The translations under genes were made by a program, and so were the position numbers. Below the pieces are notes generated by a model. The model was given only the letters and a program-made list of their open reading frames with translations. It did no database searches and was not told the origin of the DNA. From Tautonia sociabilis (GTDB lineage: Bacteria > Planctomycetota > Planctomycetia > Isosphaerales > Isosphaeraceae), in assembly GCF_003977685.1 (NCBI RefSeq), contig NZ_RYZH01000031.1, positions 1 through 64,000 on the forward strand: a DNA stretch of 64,000 nucleotides. Reading direction: 5' to 3'. Shown here one piece after another: positions 26,593-35,496 of this stretch (positions within the stretch are counted from its first letter, which is position 1; each line of letters starts with the position of its first letter).

Positions 26593-29387
26593 CAAGGTTC
26601 GTCCTCCTGATCGAGAAAGGCCCAGGTCCCGTCGATCATCACCGCGAGCACCCGGCTGGACGGCTCGAAGGGAGGGCCGCTCCAGACGACCAGGTCCGCG
26701 TCCTTGCCCGGGGAGATCGTGCCCACGCGGTCGCCCAGCCCGAGGAACCCGGCCGGCACCGAAGACAGCCCGGCCAGCGCGTCCCCCGCTCCCAGCCCCA
26801 GCCGCACCGCGTACCGGATCGCCCGGGGAAGGGTGGCCGACCCGGTGCCGGCCCGGGACTGGAACCCGAAGAGCACCCCTCGGGTCGCCAGCACCTGGGG
26901 GAGGTTGACCGTCTCCCGGTCGACCTCCCGGACCAGGATCGGGCCGACGACCACGGCCACCTCCGCTTCCGCCAGCAGGTCGAGATCCCGGAAGGCGTCC
27001 CCGGCGCCGACCAAGACCGTGTCCAGCTCGTAATCGTCCCGGAACAGCGAGAGGGCCGCCCGGATCTCGTCCAGGCGGTCGACCTCGACCAGCGCCGGGA
27101 TCTTCGACGAGAACAGGTCGCGGTATGGTTCCAGCGCGTCGGACTTGTTCGGCTCCTTCGGAGGCTTCGGCTCCTCGGGGAGCGGATCCTCGCCCGACTT
27201 GCCCTCGCCGCCCTGATCGCCGCCGTCCCCGGCATCGCCCCGCTCCTCCGGATCCTCCCCGTCGTCCTCGTCGTCTTTGTCTTCGTCGTCTTCGCTGCCG
27301 GGCTTCGGCTGGTCGCCCGAGGGCTCGTCCTCTGGCTCGTCGGACTCGCCCTCCTTCTTGTTCTCGGCGTCGGACTTCGCCTCCTCGTCCGACTTCTTCG
27401 CGTCCTCGGCCTTCTTCCTGGCCTCCTCCTCGGCCTTCTTCTTGGCTTCGAGGCGGGCCTTGGCCTCCTCATATTCTTTCTTCTTCCGCTCGTATTCGGC
27501 AAGGTCCTTCGCGTAGTTCTCCCAGGAGTCGTGATAGGCCTTGGCGCGCCGAAGGGTCGCTTCCAGGCCGGGGACGGCGGTGGTGAGGTTGCCGCTCAGC
27601 TCGAAGCGGATGGCGGCCGGGTCGCGGAGGACGGTGGGCTCGTCGCCGAGCTTGAAGGCGACGACCGGGGCCGGCAAGTTCTCCCGGGGGCCGGCCAGGA
27701 CCGTGGTGATCCCTCCTCGCCGGGCGACGGCCGAGGCCGGATCCCACGCCACGAGCCGATCGCCGAGCTTCGTTTCCAGCGAAACCCGGGTGCGCGTCGG
27801 GCCGCTCGGCTCGTCCTCCTCCTCGTCGTCGTCCTGGAGGATGACGGGGAAGTCGCTCGCCGAGAAGGATCCGCTCGGACTCGGCTGGGCCGAGAGCGGA
27901 CCGCCGAGGCCGAGGTCCGTCGCCAGGTCGAGCAGGCCGGGGGTGACGACCGCCCCCTCGAAGGCGAAGACCTCCGCGTCGACCGGCGCCGAGGCGTCCG
28001 CGCCAACCCCTCGGATCTTGCCCCCCTGGACGACGATCGTCGCCCCGGGGATCGTCGTCCCGTCCCCGGTCTGGACGGCGCTGGCCCGGATGACCACCGC
28101 CCCCGACTCGTCCTCGGCCGACCAGGCCTTCGAGCCGGAGACGTACACCTCGCGGACCCGGGAATGCAGGTCGAACGGGTCGCCGGAGAGGACGACGAAA
28201 TCCGCGTCCTTGCCCGGGGCGATCGCGCCCACGCGGTCCCCCACGCCGAGCAGCTCGGCCGGGGCGGAGGTGATCATGCGGAGCACCTGCTCCTCGTCCA
28301 GGCCGCCGGCGGTGAACGCTCCGGCGAGGAAGAGGAGCTCGTTGAGGTCCTCATCCACGCTCGGGACGATCGCCACGGGGATGCCCGCCTCCAGCAGCTC
28401 GGCGGCGTCCTCCCAGGGCTCCCGGGGCTCGGGATCGTCCGGGTCGGGCACGGGGAGGTCGACGATCTGGCCAGGCCGGGAGCGGGAGCCGAGCACCACG
28501 CCGTCGACCACGCCCTTCCAGGTGTCGAGCCTCCCGAGGAACGGCCGCAGCTCGACCGGATCGACGAGCACGAGCCTCAGGTTGAACTCCTGGGCGATCG
28601 CCAGCGCCGCCCGGATCTCGGCCGCTCCTCGGGCGGTGACGCGCAACCGGCCCGAGTCGTCGAGCGCCTCGGCCAGCGGGTCGAGCAGGGGATCGGTCCC
28701 CTCGGCCGCGGCCTCGGGCCCGAGGGCGAGGGCGGCCCCGATCAGCGTCCGAAGCCCCGCCACGGCGCCGGCGAGGCTGGAGGCTAGCTGCGGCTGCGTC
28801 GGGTCGACCGGCCGATCCCGAGAGGCGAGCCGGGGGGGAGGCTCGTAGATCCGGGGAGGGTTCAGCGCCTCGGCCGAGAGGAGCACGCGGAGGTCCCCCT
28901 CCGGGTCGAGCGTCCGGGAGGCCGGGTCCGGCCCGCCGAGCTTGACGACGGCCCCCCGACCCGGCATCAGCCGGGACCTCCCCGGGCTGAGCTGCGCCGA
29001 GGTCACACCTCCGGAGAGCGGCCCGTCGAACTCCTCGAACGGGTCGAACCCGTCGATCGCCCGCACTGCGGGCGTCAGCGCCCGCTCGTCGTCCTGGGAG
29101 ACCGCCCCCAGGCCGGTTTCCGCCGCCACCAACCCTGGAATGACCACCGCCGACGGCCCCAGGTCGACGACCTTGGCCGTCTCCGGGATCTCGAACGCGC
29201 CCCGGGCCCCGGAGGCGACGATTCGGCCGTCTTCGACCAGAATCACCGCGTCCTCGATCGGCCCCCCGTCCCCGGGCCAGAGCCGGGACGCCACATAGGC
29301 GACCTCCTCCGCCGGCGGGCCGGCCGACGCCGGAGCGACAGCGAACAGGAGTGCCAGGAGGGCCGTCGGGATCGGGAAGCGTCTCAT
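26592..29387 (-). CDS. Secreted double amidohydrolase-like protein with acidic linker
   Basis: A 931-residue exported protein (leader residues 1–23) with two amidohydrolase-type modules. At the HxH position the first reads IPGLVAAETGLG (near 85) and the second TPGLLDLATDLG (near 480), so neither has the metal histidines. Both keep the ending signature (IAPGKDADFVVLSGDP; ISPGKDADLVVWSG). In the second module a charged segment runs over about residues 616–749, entered by a helix (AYHDSWENYAKDLAEYERKK) and then long Asp/Glu/Lys-rich low complexity. The start at 29387 is before the leader; the frame upstream is repeat DNA. The following gene starts inside its stop codon. Likely non-enzymatic or altered in mechanism. 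Confidence 0.85.
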   Translation of the reverse strand: MRRFPIPTALLALLFAVAPASAGPPAEEVAYVASRLWPGDGGPIEDAVILVEDGRIVASGARGAFEIPETAKVVDLGPSAVVIPGLVAAETGLGAVSQDDERALTPAVRAIDGFDPFEEFDGPLSGGVTSAQLSPGRSRLMPGRGAVVKLGGPDPASRTLDPEGDLRVLLSAEALNPPRIYEPPPRLASRDRPVDPTQPQLASSLAGAVAGLRTLIGAALALGPEAAAEGTDPLLDPLAEALDDSGRLRVTARGAAEIRAALAIAQEFNLRLVLVDPVELRPFLGRLDTWKGVVDGVVLGSRSRPGQIVDLPVPDPDDPEPREPWEDAAELLEAGIPVAIVPSVDEDLNELLFLAGAFTAGGLDEEQVLRMITSAPAELLGVGDRVGAIAPGKDADFVVLSGDPFDLHSRVREVYVSGSKAWSAEDESGAVVIRASAVQTGDGTTIPGATIVVQGGKIRGVGADASAPVDAEVFAFEGAVVTPGLLDLATDLGLGGPLSAQPSPSGSFSASDFPVILQDDDEEEDEPSGPTRTRVSLETKLGDRLVAWDPASAVARRGGITTVLAGPRENLPAPVVAFKLGDEPTVLRDPAAIRFELSGNLTTAVPGLEATLRRAKAYHDSWENYAKDLAEYERKKKEYEEAKARLEAKKKAEEEARKKAEDAKKSDEEAKSDAENKKEGESDEPEDEPSGDQPKPGSEDDEDKDDEDDGEDPEERGDAGDGGDQGGEGKSGEDPLPEEPKPPKEPNKSDALEPYRDLFSSKIPALVEVDRLDEIRAALSLFRDDYELDTVLVGAGDAFRDLDLLAEAEVAVVVGPILVREVDRETVNLPQVLATRGVLFGFQSRAGTGSATLPRAIRYAVRLGLGAGDALAGLSSVPAGFLGLGDRVGTISPGKDADLVVWSGPPFEPSSRVLAVMIDGTWAFLDQEDEP

Positions 29388-29427
29388 GGTGCGGTGGCCC
29401 GGGGGAGGCAATGACGGATGCGAGAGA

Positions 29428-29658
29428 GCAGAGGGCGGTTGCGAGAAAGCAGAGGGCCGTTGCAAGAAAGCAGAGGGCGGTTGCGAGCGAGCAGAGGGCC
29501 GTTGCAAGAAAGCAGAGGACGGATGCGAGAGAGCAGAGGGCAGTTGCAAGAAAGCAGAGGGCAGTTGCGAGCGAGCAGTGGGCGGTTGCAAGAAAGCAGA
29601 GGGCGGTTGCGAGCGAGCAGGGGGCCGTTGCGAGCGGGCAGAGAGCGGATGCGAATGG
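29428..29658. repeat. 21-bp minisatellite, eleven copies, in the amidohydrolase operon
   Basis: Eleven head-to-tail 21-bp units of the form GCAGAGGGCGGTTGCGAGAAA, with a partial one before them (29411–29427). Copies 2, 4, 6 and 8 end GCAAGAAA, and copies 3, 7 and 9 end GCGAGCGA, so there is a higher 42-bp period. The array fills much of the 505-bp gap (29388–29892) between two amidohydrolase genes. Because the unit is a multiple of three, several frames stay open across it. I see no ribosome site or other coding signal, and nothing recognisable in the rest of the gap. Confidence 0.92.
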
Positions 29659-29892
29659 ACGGATGGCAGCGTTCGGACGGATTCGGGGTGGCGGCTGGGA
29701 AGGCTGGGGGCGGGTCGACCCCCGTCCCGGCAGGCTGCCGACGCGGGGGACGACCCGATCCCAGCCGCTCCATCCCCACCTGAAGCCCCCATCAGCGGAA
29801 CTCCGATCGGAATCCTGGAGGTGCGATGGCGGCCGATCCGATGGCCGAGCGCCGGTCGATCCGAGCCTCGCGGCCGCCAGCAGCCCTCGCCC

Positions 29893-31272
29893 TCACGGTT
29901 CCCCTCGCTCGCTGATCGACGGGCGGAGCAGCTCCTTGAGCCGGGAATCCTCGTCGCGGCGGTAGACCACCCGGCCGTCGATGATCGTCGTGTCGACCCA
30001 AGTGCCGAGCCGGAGCGGATCGCCGGTGAGGATGATCAGGTCGGCATCCTTCCCCTCCTCGATCGAGCCGACGAACTCGTCGATCTTGAGCAATCGGGCG
30101 GGGCGGAGGGTCAGGGCCTCGATCGCCTCCTCGATCGGCATGCCGTACTTCACGGCGGTGGCGGCCTGGAACCAGAGGTAGTTCGGGCCGATCGTGGCGG
30201 CCGAGACGGAGGAGCCGCCGGCGGTCTGGAAGGTGATCGGCACACCGGCCTCGCGGTAAATGCGGGGCAAGACGACCAGCTCGTCCTTGTCGGTCCTCGG
30301 ATCGGTTTCCCAGAAGACGAGGGAGGGGTCGAGGATCACCGGGATCTCGCGGCCGGCCAGCAGGCCGACGGCCTTGTGGCAGTCCCGGCCGAGAATCAGC
30401 ACGGCGTCGAGCCCGTAGTCGTCGATGAGCCTCAGCGCCTGGGGGACGTCCATCGCCAGCTCGCAGTAGATGAAGGCGGTCAGCTCCCCTTTCAGCAGGC
30501 GGACCATCGCCTCCCGCTGGGGGTCGGGCTCGGCGGGGTCGGGCGTTGAGGAGTCCGAGTCTCGGTCGGGCTCCTCGTCCTCGTCCTCCTCCTGGCGGGG
30601 GGCCGACTCGTCGTCGGGCTCCTCGCGGTCGTCGTCGGCCTGGGCCTGGGCGTCCTGGTCCTCCTTCCGCTTCTCCTCGAGCGTCTTCATGTACCGCTTC
30701 GTCTCGTCCAGCTCGCGGCGGAGCCGGGAGAGGTGGCTCATCCGGCTGGAGGAGCCCGAGGGGCGCAGCGAGAGCTTCAGGGCGGCGTCCCGCTTGAGGA
30801 TCATGTCCTCGGCGAAGGTGCCGGAGGTCTTCACCACGGCCGACTTGCCGCCGAACATGGTGTTGTTGCCGGGGATGGCGTGCACGGTGGTCACGCCGTT
30901 GCGGCGGGCGTCCTCGAAGTAGGTGGCGTTCGGGTCGATCGCGTCGACCACGGTCACGAACGGCACGTTCGGGTTCACCTCGTTCGGCTGCACCAGCGGC
31001 TCGGGGCTGTGTGGCTCGACGAACCCGGGCAGCACGACCTTGCCGCTGGCGTCGATCACCTTCGCCTCGATCGGGATCTCCAGGTCCGTGCCCACGGCCT
31101 GGATCGTGCCTCCCCGGATCAGGACGATGCCGTTCTCGATCGGATCGCCGACGACCGGCACCACCCGGCCCCCCGTGATCGCCAACTGGTCCTGTCCCGT
31201 CGCCGCCACGGCGGGCAGCAGCGCGAGGGCGGCCACGCTCGCCAGCCTCATGATCGGATGATTCGTCGCCAT
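29893..31272 (-). CDS. Secreted amidohydrolase-like protein with acidic linker
   Basis: A 459-residue exported protein (leader about residues 9–27, AALALLPAVAATG). The position of HxH reads LPGFVEPHSPEP, keeping only H88. The motif GVTTVHAIPGNNTMFGGKSAV that recurs across the cluster is clear. A charged linker covers residues 184–249: helix RELDETKRYMKTLEEKRKED, then Asp/Glu/Pro-rich. The C-terminal signature is VGSIEEGKDADLIILTGDPL. The ATG at 31272 is 7 bp after the preceding stop; MRLAS at 31251 is an alternative. The minisatellite gap follows it. Confidence 0.86.
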   Translation of the reverse strand: MATNHPIMRLASVAALALLPAVAATGQDQLAITGGRVVPVVGDPIENGIVLIRGGTIQAVGTDLEIPIEAKVIDASGKVVLPGFVEPHSPEPLVQPNEVNPNVPFVTVVDAIDPNATYFEDARRNGVTTVHAIPGNNTMFGGKSAVVKTSGTFAEDMILKRDAALKLSLRPSGSSSRMSHLSRLRRELDETKRYMKTLEEKRKEDQDAQAQADDDREEPDDESAPRQEEDEDEEPDRDSDSSTPDPAEPDPQREAMVRLLKGELTAFIYCELAMDVPQALRLIDDYGLDAVLILGRDCHKAVGLLAGREIPVILDPSLVFWETDPRTDKDELVVLPRIYREAGVPITFQTAGGSSVSAATIGPNYLWFQAATAVKYGMPIEEAIEALTLRPARLLKIDEFVGSIEEGKDADLIILTGDPLRLGTWVDTTIIDGRVVYRRDEDSRLKELLRPSISERGEP

Positions 31273-31279
31273 GTCGGGT

Positions 31280-32515
31280 TCAGTCCTCCTGCTGCGACGG
31301 GTCGGGCTTCGGGAACCGGATGGCGCCGTCGACCATCGTCCAGCGCACGGCGGTCGTGAATTCCAGCGGGTCGCCGTCCAGGGCGACGAGGTCCGCGTCC
31401 TTGCCCGGGGAGATCGAACCGACCCGGCCATCGACGCCCAGCACCCGAGCCGGCTCGATCGTGATCGCCCGCAGCGCGGCCTCCCTCGGCAGGCCGAACC
31501 TCGAGGCGAACCGGGCCTGGTCCAGCAGGTCGCCTCCTGAGAGCGACACCGAGACGCCGGCCTCGTGCAGGATCCCGGCCACGTTCCAGATCAGCTCCGT
31601 CCCTTCCGGCCCGAACGGCCGGTCGACCCGCAAGGCCCCCAGCACCACCGGCACCCGGCTCGAGGCCAGGGGCTCGGCCACCTTGTACGCCTCGTGCCCG
31701 CCATACACCACCGGCGCGTAGCCGAACTCGCCGGCCAGGCGGAGCACCGTGAGCATATCGAAATCCGTCCGGCTGATCGCCAGCACCGAACGACGCCCAG
31801 CCATCGCCTCTCGGAGCGGCTCGTACGGGTCTCCCGCCGCCGGAGAGGTCGTGTCCGGGTCCGGGTCGGCGCCTCGGGCGGCCCTGGCGAACGACTCGCG
31901 GAGCAGGCCGACGACTCCCATGCGGTTGGTCGGCTGTCGGACGTAGATCGAGTCCGGCCGCGTCCGAGACCGGTTCCGGGAGGCCGGGTCCGACGCCACG
32001 GTGATCACCAGGCCGGCGTCCCGGGAGACGACCCGATCCGACTGCTCCTCCCCGGCCGTCTTCACCACCACGGCCAGTCCGGGAATGACATTCTCGCTCG
32101 AGGGCACGATCGCCCCGGTCGTCGTCCCGCCGGCCAGCGCCTCGAGAAATGCCCGGCTCGACCAGTCGACCGCCGGCAGCGGGGAAAAGGTCGGGGTGAT
32201 CTCCCTCGTCTCCTCCACCGCCGGGCCCGTCACGCCCCCGGGCAAGTCGGCGTCGACGAGGCCGGGCATGAGCGTCGCGTCCTCTCCCAGGTCGATCACC
32301 TCGGCCCCTTCGGGAGGCTCGATCTCGGCCGAAACCTGGGCGATCGTCCCTCCCGAGATCAGCACGGCCCCCGGCCGGAGCGGGCCGCTCTCGACCGTCT
32401 CCACCGTCCCGGCCCGGACGAGGACGTCCCCCTCGGCGGCCCTCGCCGTCGGAGAGATCGCGATCAGGGCGAGCGTCGCGAGGAGGCATCGGCGATCGGG
32501 TCGGCGTCGGCTCAT
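31280..32515 (-). CDS. Secreted amidohydrolase-like protein lacking HxH
   Basis: A 411-residue exported protein (leader residues 10–27, LLATLALIAISPTARA). After the small beta domain the HxH site reads MPGLVDADLPGG (83–94). It lacks the charged linker of its neighbours. A histidine survives in GGHEAYKVAEPLAS, and the C-terminal signature VGSISPGKDADLVALDGDPL is intact. I chose the ATG at 32515, in front of the leader; the open frame runs further upstream to 32899 but overlaps the previous gene. It is followed after 7 bp by the next family member, so a common transcript is very likely. Confidence 0.85.
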   Translation of the reverse strand: MSRRRPDRRCLLATLALIAISPTARAAEGDVLVRAGTVETVESGPLRPGAVLISGGTIAQVSAEIEPPEGAEVIDLGEDATLMPGLVDADLPGGVTGPAVEETREITPTFSPLPAVDWSSRAFLEALAGGTTTGAIVPSSENVIPGLAVVVKTAGEEQSDRVVSRDAGLVITVASDPASRNRSRTRPDSIYVRQPTNRMGVVGLLRESFARAARGADPDPDTTSPAAGDPYEPLREAMAGRRSVLAISRTDFDMLTVLRLAGEFGYAPVVYGGHEAYKVAEPLASSRVPVVLGALRVDRPFGPEGTELIWNVAGILHEAGVSVSLSGGDLLDQARFASRFGLPREAALRAITIEPARVLGVDGRVGSISPGKDADLVALDGDPLEFTTAVRWTMVDGAIRFPKPDPSQQED

Positions 32516-32595
32516 GGTGCGGCACTCGAAGGCGATTGAGGAATCCTCTCGATGGCGATGGGCCCCGGCCCTCCCCGAGACCCCCGGGCTCCCGG

Positions 32596-35313
32596 TCACG
32601 GGGCCAGCCGGCCGTCGACCACGACCGCCAGCGGCCGGCTGGCCAGGTCGAGCGGAGAGCCGTCCCAGACCGTGAAATCGGCCGGCGCCCCGGGCTCCCA
32701 GGGGCTCGCCGGGCTCCCCTCGACCGGCAACCCGATCGCGGCGAACCCGCCCGCCAGCCCGCGCAGAGCCGACGACGCCGGCAGCCCGACCGCCACGCTC
32801 GACGCCGCCAGCAGCCGCAATTCTTCCGGGTCCTCCGCGGCGAAGAGGACCCTCGCGCCGGCCTCGGCCGCGGCGGCCACGGCCTCCAGCCTCCGCCACG
32901 CCACCGGCCCCGGCGGGATGGGCCGCAGCACCAGCGTCAGCGCGCCCGCTCCCGCCAGCCGGGAGACTCGAGCCGGATGCTCCTCGATCGCCCCCGGCCC
33001 GACGAGCACGGCCCGCACGCCGAGCGTCTCGGCCAGGTCGAGCGCGGCCTCCACCTCCGCGGGCGACTCGGCCTCGAACAGCGCCGCCGCCGACCCCGAC
33101 CGGATCTCCTCCGCCCGATCGCGCCGGATCGCGTCGAGCCGGTCGATCACCGGGCTGGACAGGTAATAATCGAGCCTCCTCCGGGCGCTGGGGTCCTCGC
33201 CCCCCTCCAGGCCGAGGAACGCTCGGACCAGCGCCACCTGGCCCGGCAGGCTCGCCGGATACCGCTCGATGTTCCGGGACGACTCCGACAGCACCAGGCC
33301 CACCCCGATCACCGGGTCGACCACCGGCTCGATCGCCCCCAGCCGCACCGCCCCCGCCGCTCCGGCCACCACGTTCACCGAGCCGGGCGAGAAGCCCGCC
33401 TTCAGCACCCCGCCTCGGACGAGCCGCCGGACGGTCTTCCCGGTCGGGTCGAACGCGTCGACCGCCCGAAGAAAGCCCGCGTCCGCCCCGGCCGACTCGG
33501 CCGCCGCTCGAGACTGCCCCAGCGTGCTGACCGCCGTCAGCAGGCCGGGAGCGATGACCGCATCCCCCACGTCATAGGTCGGCAGGTCGTCGGCCCCGGC
33601 GATCTCCTCGCCACTGGCGACGATCGTCCCCTCCGCCACCGACAGCGCTCCCGGCCCGATCGAGCCGTCGGGCCGGAGCAGGCGCCTCGACTGGATGACG
33701 AAGCGGCTCGGCAGCCGGTCGGGCAGATCCGCGTCCACGACGGCCACCGGCTCGACCTCTTCGGGGGCCTGGACGTCCGGATCCCGATAGACGACCTCCC
33801 CGCCCGAGACGACCAGCGCCACCGGCGCCGACGGGTCGAGCGGATCCCCGGCGAAGGCGACCAGGTCGGCCCTCCTCCCCGGGGCGACCGCCCCCAGCTC
33901 GTCCCCCAGCCCCAGCACCTCCGCCGCCCCGGCGGTCAGCGCCCGGAGGACGCGATCGGCCGGCACCCCTCGGGAGACGGCCGCCGCCGCGTGCGCCCGG
34001 AGCAGGGCCGAGTCGGCCGGACGGTCGCCGTAAGTGCCGATCGCCCAGCGGCTGTCCTCGGCCAGCAGCCCGCTCGGCCACGAGTCGGCTCGGCTCCGGC
34101 GATAGGGCGGGCGGCTCCCCAGCTCCAGGATCGGCCCGAGCACCATCGGCGTCCGCCGCCGGACCAGCTCCTCCCGGGCCGACTTCGGGTCGCTCAGCCC
34201 CTCGACGATCAGCCTCAGGTCGAATTCCTCGGCCAGCGCCAGCGCGTTGCGGAGGTCGTCCTCCCGGTGCACCTCGATCCGGAGCGGCACCTCCCCCCCG
34301 AGCAGCTTGACCAGGAACTCCTTCGCCTCGTCCCGATCCGGCTCCTTGGGGGGCTCCGCCGGTTTCTTCGATCCCCCGTCCGTGTCGTCCTCGCCGTCCT
34401 TCTGGTCCTCGTCGTCGTCCCCCTCCTCGGGCTCGTCGCCGTCGTCCTCCTCATCTTGGGGGAGGGAGATCGAGCCGGCCTCGTCCCCGGCCGGTTCGTC
34501 CTCGGAGCCCTCGTCGTCCTTCGAGCCGTCCGAGTCCTCCTTCTCGTCGTCCTCCTGGCCCTGCTCCTCGACGTCTTCCTTCTCCTTGCCCTGCTCCTTC
34601 TCTTCTGTCTTGTCGGCCTCCTCCTTGTCGGGCCTGGCCTGCTCCTCGTCGTATTTCTTCTTGGCCTCGGCGTACTTCTCCCACTCTTCCTTGTATTTTT
34701 TCAGGCCTTCAATCGATCGCTTGAGCTGCTCGTATTGCTGGTAGCGGAGGATGGAGTTCGTCGAGGAGTCGTTCACCCCGAGCGCGGCCTGCACGAAGGC
34801 GTCCGGCCTGATCGTCAGCCTCGCCACCGCTCCCCCCGGGCCGACGCGGAGGACCGCCCCCCGACCTCCGAAGAGGCCGGTGTTGCCCGGCTGCACGGCC
34901 ACGGCGGTCACTCCCGACCGGGCCACGTCCCGCCAGTCCTCGGCAAACGGGTCGACGCCGTCCAGGATGTTCAGCCCCCCGTCGTTCCCGCTGTCTCGGC
35001 GAGACTCGGGGGGGAGCCAGAGCACGCTCCTGGCGTCGATCAGCCCCGGCGTCAGCGTCAGGCCCGAGACGTCGATCCGATCGGCCTCCTCGGGGACCTC
35101 GACCTCCAGGCCCACCGCCTCGATCCGATCCCCTCGGATCAACACCGTCCCCCCATCGATCGTCCCCGAGTCGGACTGCGACAGGATCCGGGCGCCCACC
35201 AGCGCCCTGACCCCGGCGTCCTCGGGCCCGTCTCCGGCCGCCCCCGGCGGCTCGGCAACGAGCAACGACAGAACAATCAGCCCGATCGAGCGGCGCAACG
35301 TCAGCATCGGCAT
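32596..35313 (-). CDS. Secreted double amidohydrolase-like protein, first gene of the cluster
   Basis: A 905-residue exported protein (leader residues 1–27) with two amidohydrolase-type modules. Both lack HxH: TPGLIDARSVLW in the first and APGLLTAVSTLG in the second. The charged linker of the first module spans about residues 199–330, entered by RSIEGLKKYKEEWEKYAEAK and then strongly Glu/Asp/Lys-rich. The ending signature is LGAVAPGRRADLVAFAGDPL in module one and degenerate (WEPGAPADFTVWDGSPLD) in module two. The gene leads the seven-gene minus-strand set, with a candidate promoter and palindrome upstream (35403–35452). The start is the ATG at 35313; MLTLRR at 35307 is possible. Confidence 0.84.
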   Translation of the reverse strand: MPMLTLRRSIGLIVLSLLVAEPPGAAGDGPEDAGVRALVGARILSQSDSGTIDGGTVLIRGDRIEAVGLEVEVPEEADRIDVSGLTLTPGLIDARSVLWLPPESRRDSGNDGGLNILDGVDPFAEDWRDVARSGVTAVAVQPGNTGLFGGRGAVLRVGPGGAVARLTIRPDAFVQAALGVNDSSTNSILRYQQYEQLKRSIEGLKKYKEEWEKYAEAKKKYDEEQARPDKEEADKTEEKEQGKEKEDVEEQGQEDDEKEDSDGSKDDEGSEDEPAGDEAGSISLPQDEEDDGDEPEEGDDDEDQKDGEDDTDGGSKKPAEPPKEPDRDEAKEFLVKLLGGEVPLRIEVHREDDLRNALALAEEFDLRLIVEGLSDPKSAREELVRRRTPMVLGPILELGSRPPYRRSRADSWPSGLLAEDSRWAIGTYGDRPADSALLRAHAAAAVSRGVPADRVLRALTAGAAEVLGLGDELGAVAPGRRADLVAFAGDPLDPSAPVALVVSGGEVVYRDPDVQAPEEVEPVAVVDADLPDRLPSRFVIQSRRLLRPDGSIGPGALSVAEGTIVASGEEIAGADDLPTYDVGDAVIAPGLLTAVSTLGQSRAAAESAGADAGFLRAVDAFDPTGKTVRRLVRGGVLKAGFSPGSVNVVAGAAGAVRLGAIEPVVDPVIGVGLVLSESSRNIERYPASLPGQVALVRAFLGLEGGEDPSARRRLDYYLSSPVIDRLDAIRRDRAEEIRSGSAAALFEAESPAEVEAALDLAETLGVRAVLVGPGAIEEHPARVSRLAGAGALTLVLRPIPPGPVAWRRLEAVAAAAEAGARVLFAAEDPEELRLLAASSVAVGLPASSALRGLAGGFAAIGLPVEGSPASPWEPGAPADFTVWDGSPLDLASRPLAVVVDGRLAP

Positions 35314-35402
35314 CGTCTTTCAGTCGGCGCAACGATGTCGTCTCGCGGCCGGACGTCGCGGAGAGAGGAGCGGACGACGCCGGCCGTGTCTCTGCTCTTC
35401 CC

Positions 35403-35452
35403 ATCATAGCCAGCAAGACAGGCAGGATGGGAAGCTTTTCCCGAAACGTTTC
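35403..35452 (-). promoter_or_regulatory. Candidate promoter and palindromic site of the amidohydrolase cluster
   Basis: On the minus strand TATGAT (35408–35403) is a five-of-six -10 box, about 90 bases before the first cluster gene. A weak TTCCCA-like -35 lies upstream. Just upstream is the perfect 10-bp palindrome GAAACGTTTC (35443–35452), and a GGGAA/TTCCC stem (35429–35442). The stretch is A+T-richer than its surroundings. It could be an operator next to a promoter, or the terminator of the helicase gene. Confidence 0.35.
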
Positions 35453-35496
35453 ATCGTCGCGGTCGCGCCCTTCGGAAGGCCTCGCTCGACCTCCGG

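Noticed and set aside
29428..29658. Possible CRISPR array
   Set aside because: Units are contiguous with no unique spacers and there are no cas genes. The same holds for the arrays at 1, 43606 and 56275.
29386..30549. Plus-strand frame giving heptad-like REQRAVA repeats
   Set aside because: It is the 21-bp minisatellite translated; no ribosome site, and the frame runs on opposite a real amidohydrolase gene.
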